Positions 1 through 9,213 of a DNA stretch of 12,783 nucleotides are shown here, one piece after another. Both the position numbers and the translations under genes were made by a program. The notes under the pieces were generated by a model. That model searched no databases, had not been told where the DNA came from, and saw nothing but the letters and a program-made list of their open reading frames with translations. Source of the DNA: Theodoxus fluviatilis (taxonomy: Eukaryota > Mollusca > Gastropoda > Cycloneritida > Neritidae). The first letter of the stretch is position 1; each line of letters opens with the position of its first letter. The stretch lies in contig JAWQFJ010000510.1 of NCBI GenBank assembly GCA_034096865.1, forward strand, positions 1-12,783, written 5' to 3'.

Positions 1-228
1 CCATCTGAAGAAATCCCTGGACTCTGTCATAGAGGAGTGTGTCAGCCTTGTCGGTGTGGACCTCAACACCTGCAGCGAGTGTCTGCTGAGGTAGGACTCC
101 TTCCACTGTGTTTGTTTATCATTGTGTATTCTTTTTTCAATGTTTGGTACAGTGTCACTGGAAGCATACACTGTTTGTTTCCTTTGCTTACCATCAATGG
201 GAGCATCAGAATAATCATGCAGTGTGTA

Positions 229-314
<86 letters not shown>

Positions 315-1499
315 TGGGAACAACATACAGCTGGAGCCGCTTCATGCCCCCTTCTTCATTGGAACCTCTGGCTGTGGAGCTTTCGTGGCCTACTCCAGTA
401 GCTCAGCCAGGGGCGGCCCCAAGCAGCCAATCTGGCCACCAGGGGGCATCGGGTCTCAATTTGGTCATTTTGCCCTTGACTGCCAGATCCATAGGGACAC
501 AGACTCAGCCACCCTCTGCAGCTCTCCTGTGACCCTACTGATCTCCTGGGATCCTTGAGGATCCTGTTTGGAAACAACCAAGGCTACATTTAGAAGATGG
601 ATGACTTTCTGATGTTTGTAGTCAAGGTTCTTATTTTTTTAAAGTAATTTTTATTTTTCTTTCATATGGAAAACAACTTTTTTCTGAAATAGAAACTGGT
701 ATGACTGGTTTTATTACAAAGGTATGTATGCAACTTTGCAACATATTCCCAAATCATGGGAAAACTATATGAAGTTGTGTTATTTACCTTAGTTTTCAGT
801 GTAGTAATTAGCACCATGCTATTAACAAGTACTACTCATCTGACTTCATATTTTCATCTCACATATTTATCATCATGTCGGCATCGACATTTCATTCCTC
901 TGTTGTTTTCCAGGCATGTTGCAGGGCTGGGAGAGAAGAAGGCCAAGAAGATTCTGGAGTGGAGGGAGAGGAACGGTCCTTTCCTCAGCCGCAGCCAGCT
1001 CCTGGACATCCGAGGCCTGGGCCCCAAGACCTACAACCAGTGTGCAGGCTTCGTGCGGGTGCTGCATGGCATCAGCACACAGTGCAAGCAGGAGCAGCAG
1101 CCAGAGAAGGAGGAGGAGGAGGCGCCCCCTGCTGGAGCAAGCAAGGGGCGCAAGAGGAAGGCCACGAAGTCCAAACTCAAAACCAAAGGGGAGGCCACCC
1201 CCAACCCCCTGGACATGACCCCCATCCACCCTGAGTCCTATCCTGCTGCTGAGAAGTAAGGAATAGACTGTGTGTCTTCCAGACTTGTAGTGACTTGTAA
1301 AGGAGTCAAGGATGAAAATACTATGTTTTCTCTGTGTGGTGTGATTGTGTGTGTGTGTGTGTGTAAAAGACTGATTTGTGTGTGCGCATGTGTATGGTAT
1401 GCATGTGCATGTGTGTGCATGTATATGTGCGTGTATATGTGTGTGTAAGTGTGTGTATGTGTGTGCATGTATGTGTGTGTGTGTGTGTGTGTGTGTGCA

Positions 1500-1533
<34 letters not shown>

Positions 1534-3302
1534 TGTGTGTTCAGTGACATGTTTCACGAGAGGTTTTTGAATGAGACCGGGAAGGGCTGAATCGATTCCC
1601 ATTATATATGTGATGTGCCATTACTTTTTATATTGTCACTGAAAGAATGGTGCTTGAAATACTAATGAAAACGCATGAGAGTTCTACTGATGCATATGCA
1701 AAATACACTAACCTAACTCACAGTGTTAAATGCTTGATACCGCCCTCTTCATCCAAGATACTTTCATCTCTTCTTCTTTGGCTCGTTTTGATTCTCTGGT
1801 CCCTGAACTTCCTGAATTCAGATTAAGCTATAGAATTTTATATGACAGTCTAAAATTGCATGCATGCTAATAAATGTTGCCTTTTTATTTTTATTTTTTC
1901 AGATTTATTCGTATGGTGAAGGTCAATCTGGAGGACATAGGCCAGCCTCATTTCATTAACAGTGTCAACAGTTTCATCAAATCAGTGTGTAGGTATTTAC
2001 TAGAGTTGGAAGTTTAAGATTTTTGTCACTATAATTCAATGTAACGTAAACAACTTGTCACTATAGGAAGTAAAGTTGGCACTGATTTCAAGAAGTGTCA
2101 GCAAATTTTAAATACAGAGTTATCTAGTGTAATTGAGACTTGTTGCAGTACTCTAAACTGTGAACTTGTCTTTCATTATGTTAATCATTTTTTTCATGTT
2201 TGAGTATCTGCATAATGGCATCATCTTCTGATCAGTTGTTAACTACAAACGAGAGTCTTTTGCTCACTAGTGTCATAGCATTATTCACCTTTCAATATCT
2301 TCATGGATTTGCGATTTGAGAGGTCCATCTACTCTGTTCTGTAAAGCTGTTTGTGTTTGTGGTACAAATGCATTCTGCATTCCACGACTTCCTGGGTGGT
2401 GGGGAGATGTCACGACTGAAGAGGGGCCTGTATTTCAGCGGAGAGCAAGTTGGCTGCAGACCTGGAAGTGGGACTGCCAACTTTGAAGCTGATGACTGAG
2501 GCCCTCACTCGGCCCGTGTCCTACGACTTGCGTGAAGGTGGGATTCCTCATTTAAGAACATGAAATGATGAACACAGTGCATAGCCACAGAAGTTAAAGA
2601 GAATGTGGTTGGTACATCAGGTTAAAGACATATCTTTCCATGAACAAAATCAAAGATCTCCTACCTTGAACATACCGAGGTACTTTTTTCGAAAGCTAGG
2701 ACTGTCTAGATTTCAGTGCTTGATGGCCTCTCACTTTCCAAGTTAAGGTGTGACAAAATTTGTTGTTGTTCATCTAGCACATGACATGGGAACTAGTCAA
2801 CTTAGCATTTAGCCCTTATTTTACTCTGGAAAATTAAAAGAAGATGTCCTGTTGTTGTTGAGGGCCAGCCATAAGTGACCCCATGTTGCTGATTAAAAAT
2901 TATCTCGGTCCTATTTTTATTGTTTTGTGTTGTATAAAGATACTCGAAAAATTTCAAACAGCAGCCTTTCCTCATCAATCTCCATGACTAATTCCTATGA
3001 CCTATACATTTTGCTTTCCCCTAGAATTGGAGAAGCCAGTCTTCAAGAAAGGTGTGCGGTCCATGGATGACGTGAAGGTCAATGCCACCCTGTCAGGCTG
3101 GGTGAAGAATGTGTGCCACTTTGGGGCCTTCGTGGACGTGGGGGTGGGGCAGGATGCACTCATCCACTCCAGCCAGATGTGGAATCTGCCCCCAGGTCGC
3201 GCTCTCCGCATCGGGGACCAGGTGGAGGTGGAGGTGTTGTTTGTGGAGAAGGAGCGAGGCAGGATTGGACTGAGGCTCCAGAAACTCATCAGCAAAGTGT
3301 GA
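1..3302 (+). CDS. SRBD1: SRBD1, S1 RNA-binding domain protein 1 (C-terminal 297 residues, five exons; 5' part outside window)
   Basis: Exons are <1-90, 914-1255, 1903-1988, 2439-2537 and 3025-3302 (TGA 3300-3302). All joints keep frame with GT-AG borders and leave no internal stop. The family is the eukaryotic relative of bacterial Tex and of Spt6, which bind nucleic acid. The fragment begins in the YqgF-to-HhH region ([16 protein letters not shown]). Residues about 31-76 carry a double helix-hairpin-helix unit: [10 protein letters not shown], then [16 protein letters not shown] Lys/Glu-rich linker (about 83-125, with [10 protein letters not shown], possibly a nuclear signal) precedes the conserved NPLD..IHPESY segment. 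An S1 OB-fold fills about 223-292 ([19 protein letters not shown], then GDQVEVEV). It matches the order in vertebrate SRBD1 as I remember it. The exon 3 donor is the least certain joint: the stronger-looking GTATTT at 1993 breaks frame with exon 4, so 1988/GTAGGT was chosen. Family assignment is very secure; the cellular role is inferred from the family. Confidence 0.93.
91..913 (+). other. SRBD1 intron (GC-rich block and long GT repeat)
   Basis: The donor is GTAGGA at 91 and the acceptor CAG is at 911-913. The splice restores the LLR-HVAG reading of the helix-hairpin-helix region. The intron holds a long GT microsatellite and, at about 325-560, a block clearly richer in G and C than the rest. 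Open frames across this intron are repeat translations or chance and break the protein, so no extra exon is called. Confidence 0.85.
233..312 (+). repeat. (TG)40 microsatellite
   Basis: This is an uninterrupted run of 40 TG dinucleotides in the SRBD1 intron. It is preceded by imperfect TGTGTATGTT units. Its length makes it a likely polymorphic locus. Confidence 0.97.
1256..1902 (+). other. SRBD1 intron (TG/CATG-rich)
   Basis: The donor is GTAAGG at 1256 and the acceptor TTTTTTCAG ends at 1902. The codon is split AA/A (Lys). The first third is simple repeat; the rest is AT-rich and unrecognised. A TAA in frame directly at the donor would end the protein here if the intron were retained. Confidence 0.85.
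1345..1540 (+). repeat. Compound TG / CATG / TATG microsatellite
   Basis: There are several TG runs interspersed with GCATGTG and GTATATGTG units, in a 200-base purine-pyrimidine alternating tract. Such a tract could adopt Z-DNA, which is inference. It explains the His-Thr and Cys-Val open frames on both strands. Confidence 0.92.
1989..2438 (+). other. SRBD1 intron, unrecognised unique sequence
   Basis: This is AT-rich sequence between the GTAGGT donor and the TATTTCAG acceptor. I see no repeats, RNA genes or coding signal in it. Confidence 0.75.
2538..3024 (+). other. SRBD1 last intron, unrecognised unique sequence
   Basis: The donor is GTGGGA at 2538 and the acceptor is TTTCCCCTAG with a pyrimidine tract. 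The codon is split G/AA (Glu). Apart from small TTG runs, nothing recognisable is present. Confidence 0.8.
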
Positions 3303-3344
3303 CCAGCTCCACAGCAGTCCACAATGTCAGAGCCCAGTGGAGGA

Positions 3345-3939
3345 GTCCAGTTGCACCTGTGTCGACAAGAAAATTGATAGGGTTGTTGAAAACGAGGATT
3401 TCAACAATGGGGTTCTTTGGTAGGATGTCCTTGTTGGATGTGACGGTGAATAGATTCTCTTCGCTGCTGGAAACCTGTTCCTCATCTTGTTCTACTGGAA
3501 AGAAGAAAGTTGTCTCACTTTCTTGGAAGATCGGCACACTCTGGCAAAATGTCCGATTTTGTGGCAAAATTTGCACTCTTTGCCTCTTGTTGGGCACCCT
3601 TGTAAATGTGGAACTCTTCCGCCACAGTAGTTGCATGTAGAGGTAGACTGTGTAGATCCAGGATGTGTACATCTGTTTTGAATCTGTCCATGTCTGCCTC
3701 TTGTCATGATTGCCACCACGACTGAAACTGCCGCCGCCATGTGCAGGAATGTCGCCACTACGACTATAACTTCTGCTGCTGGTCAGGGAGTTGTGTCGCT
3801 GATGTGTGTCGCCTCTGTGTCCACCCCGCCCTCTAGATCTGTTCACCGCATTTACAGTTGATCCTGCACTACTGCATGTCTCAATCTGTTTAGTCCTCGT
3901 CGCCAGTTTTGTGTCTTTGTGTTTCATAACAAATGACAA
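3345..3939 (-). mobile_element. Ty3/gypsy-like retroelement fragment, gag zinc knuckles to start of protease, antisense to SRBD1
   Basis: Read on the minus strand, this starts with an Arg/Ser/Gly-rich stretch (VNAVNRSRGRGG region), as in the C-terminal gag of metazoan Ty3-type elements. Two zinc knuckles follow. The first is degenerate (CNYCGGRVPHLQGC, 3594-3635). The second is a perfect CX2CX4HX4C (CKFCHKIGHFARVC, 3534-3575). An acidic spacer then leads to the aspartic protease signature FLVDTGAT (DTGA at 3352-3363). The knuckles lie in a different frame from the flanking gag and protease segments, so at least two frame changes disrupt the gene. Homology stops just after DTGAT, at about 3345; most of protease and all of reverse transcriptase and integrase are absent, and no LTR is seen. 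It is a dead fragment, and the exact outer end beyond 3939 is uncertain. Confidence 0.82.
3492..3758 (-). pseudogene. gag nucleocapsid zinc-knuckle segment (broken)
   Basis: This open segment carries both CCHC-type knuckles of the retroelement and ends at a stop soon after CRSSKK. The frame opens with GTG, not ATG, so it is not a gene start. In intact relatives, this domain packages the element RNA in the virus-like particle. Here it is cut off from the rest of gag by frame changes on both sides. Confidence 0.75.
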
Positions 3940-4227
3940 TCAACAGCTCGTGTTGATCTTGCTTTCTTCTTTACTGTTATTCTCCACCATCGCCCGAAGT
4001 ACAAGTCAAATATGACCTATCAGTATGACGTACAAACTCAGTTCTTCTCTCTTGCTTTGGACATTACAGATGGGTGGTCCGTCTGGTGGCAGCAGATGCC
4101 CAACTTCTCCAATGTTGGTCATGAAGTAGAGCTTTAGTCTCAACACTGCCTCTACAAAACCTTTGGACTTGTGTGCGGTGGCTTGGCCATCTCACCGATA
4201 CAATTTTAACACAACAGAACTGTCAGT
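3940..4227. other. Intergenic stretch between retroelement fragment and piggyBac-type element
   Basis: I find no gene. On the minus strand a weak gag-like W/RF-rich reading (about 4080-4200) may be more of the same retroelement, but stops interrupt it and I cannot support it firmly. There is no AATAAA or ATTAAA on the plus strand here, nor anywhere from the SRBD1 stop to 4231. Confidence 0.5.
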
Positions 4228-4243
4228 TTAACCCATTTCCGCC
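4228..4243 (+). repeat. Left terminal inverted repeat with TTAA duplication
   Basis: The sequence is TTAACCCATTTCCGCC, perfectly complementary to 5694-5709 including the duplicated target. Identity ends after the 12 element bases. Confidence 0.93.
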
Positions 4244-4527
4244 TAACGTTATCTGTAAAAAAAAAAGCTCCCTGGTTCCTGAGCATTTTTGAGGAAAAAA
4301 AAACACAAATCCAGTGACCGGTTTCAAAATTTATTTTCTCTGCTTGTGTACAAGATATTTTGATGATTCAAACACTGTAAGAAAGCTTATATTTTTGGCT
4401 TTCTAGTCATTTCAAGCATTAGCCTCTCTTACAGATACTTTTGTTTTGCCATTTTAAGAAAAATGAAAAAATAGAGGAAAATGACAATTCTCAGCACTTT
4501 TACAACCTGTTGTAAATGAAATGATGA

Positions 4528-4533
4528 ATTAAA
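4528..4533 (+). promoter_or_regulatory. Candidate poly(A) signal ATTAAA inside the piggyBac-type element
   Basis: This is the first ATTAAA on the plus strand after the SRBD1 stop, about 1.2 kb downstream. AATAAA follows at 4634-4639, 4831-4836 and 5481-5486, all in the same element. Which is used, if any, cannot be told. Confidence 0.3.
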
Positions 4534-5297
4534 ATGCAACCGTTTTAACTGTAAAAGAATGTGAACCATTTATCAATCATGTGAGTGAATTACAGCAACA
4601 TCCATGATTTATAAAGTATTTCACACAAAATCAAATAAAACTTGCTGTGATATCAGCATTTTACCATTCTCCGTCTTTACTTGCACATTTGCATTTTTCT
4701 CATTTTTTGGTCAATGTATCTATATCAATTAGCCACTTATTTGTTACTAAGATATTGTGCTTTGTTATTATGTCATCATCTTTCACAAAATAAGAACAAT
4801 GCTTTACACAGTATCATAATTAAAAAGAGAAATAAAATCTTGTTACATGACACAAAACTCTTTCTAGCATAGCATATGATCGTTATCTTCATTGAACTTT
4901 CACAGATGACAAAATAATTAACATGGGCAAAACTACTAACCATTTTGCATCATCTCTGAACATTTATGAGATTTCTAAACATTATTCTTCATTTTCTGGA
5001 CTGGAGGATATAACATCCTGATGTCAGTGAAATTGTTGTCTTTAGAACTTGTGCAAACACATCTCATTCATATACATACCTTGGCATTTTCATGCAGAAA
5101 TCAAGCAAAGTAATCCACATTCTGGTGTAGGATTCCACACAGATCTTGAATCACGAATCATGAAATAACCAGTCCAAGCAAAATTACACCAAAAGAGTCT
5201 AATATGGCATGCCCCTGTTCGCTTGAAAGTTTCTTCAGAGCGTTGGGTGAAACCTGTGTACTTCCACTCACTTGCTGCTCTGGGTTTACTGACATCT

Positions 5298-5444
5298 TCA
5301 TCCGATTCTTTTTCCAAAAACTCGCCTCCCTCCACCTTGTTCGATGTCTAATCTGTCACGTTTGTCACCAACTTGGGAAGATTCTGGGTCTAAATCCACT
5401 TCAATGTCACTTCCCTCACTCATATCAGATCCTTCTTCAGCCAT
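5298..5444 (-). pseudogene. Possible transposase N-terminus remnant (acidic, 48 residues)
   Basis: An ATG at 5442-5444 opens an acidic reading (MAEEGSDMSEGSDIEVDLD) that stops at TGA 5298-5300. In the neighbouring frame the acidic character continues (EGGEFLEKESDEDVS), as if one frameshift had occurred. piggyBac transposases commonly begin with a disordered acidic region of this kind. No catalytic domain follows. The link rests on composition and location, not a recognised motif. Confidence 0.4.
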
Positions 5445-5634
5445 TTTGACAAAACGTTCCAAAAATCGAAATGTCACAAGAATAAAACATCAATAACTTT
5501 GGTTCTAGATCACCGATCACGACGAAATTTTCACATCGTACGCACTGGCATATGCAGCTATCCCACAATTCCTTGCGGTGTTGATAGGCCGACAAGATTG
5601 ACTTGCCTCAATCCGTTTTACAGAGCTACTATAG

Positions 5635-5698
5635 GATGCGACGTGTACGTCGCATCCGTCGGTAAAGGTAGATGTAACGTGTACGTCGCATCCGGCGG
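5635..5698 (+). repeat. Two subterminal 28-bp direct repeats with palindromic core
   Basis: Copies lie at 5635-5662 and 5671-5698 and differ at three positions. The first holds a perfect 9-bp stem GATGCGACG / CGTCGCATC around TGTA (5635-5656). The second has two stem mismatches and runs into the terminal repeat. Subterminal repeats of this sort often bind transposase in this superfamily; that role is inferred here. Confidence 0.85.
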
Positions 5699-5709
5699 AA
5701 ATGGGTTAA
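5694..5709 (-). repeat. Right terminal inverted repeat with TTAA duplication
   Basis: The sequence is GGCGGAAATGGGTTAA, the exact partner of the left end. Both ends are unmutated, which suggests a fairly young insertion. Confidence 0.93.
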
Positions 5710-6029
5710 GACCTTGAATTGTGGGGGAGTAAGTGGGTGGAGACCATGGTTGTAAAAGGTAGGATTAGTGGTAAACTTTTTAACAGCCAAGAGCTCGGGA
5801 AAACATTTGCCCAGAAATATTGGTTCTGAAATCAAAGTGGTAAAATCATAGGTCTTGTGTTCATGATTTACTGTGGTAGCTTACTTGACACTCTCGATTA
5901 TCCAAAACAGAAAGATTGGCATGACACCTTTTGTGTGTTCTTTTTTGTTTTTGTTTAATGAAGGCTGATAGAAATACAGGTACATATTTACAAAACAGGA
6001 ATCTGATATGTACATGGAAGCAGCAGAGT
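5710..6029 (-). other. COA8 3' flank / probable 3' UTR
   Basis: This runs from the COA8 stop to the transposon edge. A minus-strand ATTAAA (plus-strand TTTAAT, 5954-5959) lies about 70 bases past the stop and could serve as the poly(A) signal. Nothing else is recognisable. Confidence 0.5.
5954..5959 (-). promoter_or_regulatory. Candidate COA8 poly(A) signal ATTAAA
   Basis: This is the only canonical-type hexamer I see on the minus strand between the COA8 stop and the transposon. It sits about 70 bases downstream of the stop. Confidence 0.35.
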
Positions 6030-9000
6030 TTAACTTATTAATCTCTTGAGCTGCCGAGTCCAGAAGACCTTGAAAGCTGGCCACAGCAGGGAGATGTTCT
6101 TCTTGTACCACTCCCTGGGGATAGAGGAACAGTGGGGAGTGGAAAGCAATGCACTGGGATACAATGGTGAGTTTGGTGAGACTGAGGTGAAATGGGTACT
6201 GCACGTTTTGGATCCGAGTGAAGGGGTGTTGTGGGTTTTGGAACTGAATTTCATGTTGGTGTGGTGTTTTGAATAATTTGGCTGTATGCTTTACCCTGTG
6301 TCTGTGCTATTTTATGTGCAATGATACAAAATATGTGACTTGACTCTGCACTAAAGGCAAAACAGGCAAAGTTGTGGGGACCAATAAATGTCATTCTCTC
6401 TGGAAATTTTCTGTCATTGTATGTTGTATGGAGATTCCAGTGTCATTGTGACAGCACCATAAGTTTAGCTTTTTTTCATTCATTGGTTCTAGCCCTCTGC
6501 ATGTTTTGATGAAGTGAATACTGGATTTTTAAAAACACCACCTGTGGATGAAGTGAATACTGGATTGTTAAAAAACCACCTTTGATAGCCATATCAAACT
6601 TAAAAAACAAGCATTTTCAGTGGATATGGATGTTGAACTTTCGTCTGAGTATCAGGGCTTGCTCTTGTATGAATACCAACTTCTTGAGGCCAGTCAAGCT
6701 TCATTTGGTCTACATGAGAAATAGAAGAATCTTGTTTTAGGTCCAACAAGAAAAAACATACTTATTAAATTGAACATGTGCCCTGTAGTTGTCATCCAGG
6801 AACTTTTTGTAGAACTGGGACATCTCTTCTGCAGACAGGGTGGGTGGCTCCTTCTCCACTCCACTTTCAGACTTCTCTTTCAGCTTCTTGGCATAAAACT
6901 CCTCCTTCAGCTGCAAGACAAAAACAAAAATGGCTGCATTAAAAAATGCCATAATACATACTGTACTATTCTCTTCATTGTGCAGTCTAATGGATGTACA
7001 CTCCCTCTACAGCTATCCGTCCTTCCACTGCTATACCAAACTGAGATGAAACACTGCAAGCCTCATAGACAGAGCTCAAAGCCTGATTCCCATCGGCAAG
7101 TGGCAAAGATTCAACAGCACAAAGATTCATCTGACCATGACAGCCTTGGCCACCAAATGATCTGATGATTGCAGGAGCAGGAAATCTAAATTGCAGCCAA
7201 ACCCTACAAATGATATGACATAGTTATTTCTATGGCTACCTAAACCATGTGCTGTCAATCACTGGACAAATAATTATTACACAAAGAATTCCTTGTCATT
7301 CAGTTATTTGAATGTGATGTTCTTTGTCTACAAAAGATCCACACCCCAATTTTTTTTTCATAGACTAAATTACTATGAGGGACAATTAGTGAAAATGTGA
7401 TGGCATGAATGAACAAGCAAACAGATTAAACACTTCCATATGATTTTGCTAAAAGGGAACAATTGAAATAAACACCTCTGTTTTGTGTTCACAGCTAATT
7501 AAAAAGCATCCAGAGGATACTATGTGGCAAGCAACAAAATACTTCAAACACGATGAAAGATTACAAGTTCAGTAGTGCTCAACACCAATTTGCAGGAAAA
7601 GAGATTTTCAGGAAGCAAGTTTGCTAAACTTGGCAGATTGTGTATGGGGGAGGAGTAAGCAAGAACAAATAAGTAGAGGGCAGTGAGTTTCTCATACATT
7701 CAGTGACAACCACTAACACAATGGACATTTCACTTTTAGCCCATTCATGTGCATTGCATAGCTACAGGTACAGTCACTGAGTGATACCCTCATTGCAACA
7801 TGGAACTACACATAACAAATTATGAAAAGACTGCCATGGATTCTCACAAAGTAAGTAATATTCCTGAGTAAGCAGTTAATCTGATGACCAAGAGAACAGT
7901 GGATAATGGAAGCCTAGAAGTATTAGAGAAAGTTATAAGCACTTTAAAAAAATACTGATCCAAAATAATAAAAGTTGTTCCCAAATTTCTCCTCAGAAAA
8001 GGTCATGGGAATACAGGAGTCTTCATGTTCTTATTGGTGATAATGTTGAAATCTGAAAGATAAACCACTCTGAGAATACAATGATTACAGCACACAACAG
8101 CTGAGGTGATGAATTACCTTGAAAAAGCTGGAGTTGTGTTTGGCCCAGTAGTCATGAGTCCATTGCAGTACCTCCACCCTCCTTTCCCTGTACTCCCTCT
8201 CTGCCTCCGTCTCCTTGGGGGGAACATGGAACTTCATGGCAGGTATATTAGATGTCATGTCAGGGGGACCAATCAGATCATAGGTGCTTGACTTTGGTGG
8301 TTCTGGCTTTATCTTGATCTTTTCAGGTTTCTGTACAAAGGCAAAAAGAAGGTGTAGATGGTGGATGGATGATGGTTGTATGGCCTATCAGCCTCTGTAT
8401 GTTATGTAAGGCCATTGAGCACAAAAAAATCTTTAGAACAGGTTTGAGTTAGCACAAATCAAGTCATGATGTCCCTGTTATTTGCCTTTTACAAATCACA
8501 TAGGAATACGCAGTGGGTCTATTCTGACCCCAACCCACAGGGAGCAGATGGTGGATAAAAACCGCTGGTGCTGAACCTCCAGGTTTTGGCATTAAAACAA
8601 CAACAACAACAAAAAAAGATCGGGTTCGAACCCGCAACCTCTCGAGAAAAGAGGGGGGGAAAAAGTAAGGTTTGAACCCGCAACCTCTCACCTATCTCTC
8701 TCGAATACCATGCACGTATTTTAAAAAAAGGAAGCTTCTGTGCGGATTCAAACCCGTACGCACATGTATCCCCTACAACCAAGCATGTCCCAGCGACAAA
8801 AAAATATTCAATGCGCTACCGAGTGAGCTAATCCATAAAGCTGTGAGGACCTTCAGTAAACCTGAAGGGATAAAAAATCCTTCTTTCTCCTTTAAAAATG
8901 TCCATTCTCCTCGAAATTACGTCACGTTATTCAACGTCAAATGATTATGTAACACATGCCAAACTTTCTTTGAGTCGGGACAGAGTTTCGTCCCTTGCCT

Positions 9001-9182
9001 TCTTTGCAACACCAAAACGTACAAAAAGTCACTTTCTTTTCAAACCTTGATTCTGAAAATTTGATACATTCAATCGGACCTAACTTCCAGTGAGTAAGTG
9101 TGCAAAATGTCAAGGAAATCCGTCCAGTAGTTTTTGAGATATCAGCCGTTAAGTCGGGACTGACAGACACACAGACAGACAG

Positions 9183-9213
<31 letters not shown>

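Larger units (their letters stand above)
4232..5705 (-). mobile_element. piggyBac-type DNA transposon, non-autonomous, 1,474 bp with TTAA target duplications
   Basis: The element begins CCCATTTCCGCC at 4232 and ends with its exact reverse complement GGCGGAAATGGG at 5705. It is flanked on both sides by TTAA (4228-4231 and 5706-5709). TTAA duplication plus ends starting with CCC are the hallmark of the piggyBac superfamily. The interior is AT-rich and far shorter than the roughly 2.5 kb or more of autonomous copies. Only a small acidic N-terminal-like reading remains on the minus strand, with no catalytic DDD domain visible. The right end has two copies of a palindromic module; the left end does not, so the ends are asymmetric. 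Superfamily is confident from the ends; orientation follows the remnant reading frame. Confidence 0.88.

Noticed and set aside
37..558. Long plus-strand open frame through the TG run
   Set aside because: It is a Cys-Val repeat translation plus intron sequence. The spliced SRBD1 reading uses another frame and skips this stretch.
873..1602. Minus- and plus-strand His/Thr and Cys/Val open frames
   Set aside because: They come from the compound TG/CATG microsatellite and from the antisense of an SRBD1 exon.
3113..3640. Plus-strand 175-codon open frame over the end of SRBD1
   Set aside because: It is an out-of-frame shadow of the S1 exon running into antisense retroelement; no recognised motif.
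4681..4872. Small hydrophobic plus-strand open frame in the piggyBac-type element
   Set aside because: It sits in AT-rich sequence with no ATG at the frame start and no family resemblance. The only coding remnant of the element appears to be on the minus strand.
5090..5335. Minus-strand 81-codon frame as a complete gene
   Set aside because: Apart from its acidic start, which may continue the transposase remnant, it shows no catalytic motif and no real start codon context.
5635..5698. CRISPR-like repeat array
   Set aside because: There are only two repeats with an eight-base gap in an animal genome; they are subterminal repeats of a DNA transposon.
6770..7165. Plus-strand 131-codon open frame
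   Set aside because: It is antisense to COA8 exon 3 and continues into intron; no motif.
8621..8834. Functional tRNA gene
   Set aside because: A- and B-box-like sites are present, but the T-arm and acceptor stem do not pair, the boxes are repeated, and no cloverleaf can be drawn.
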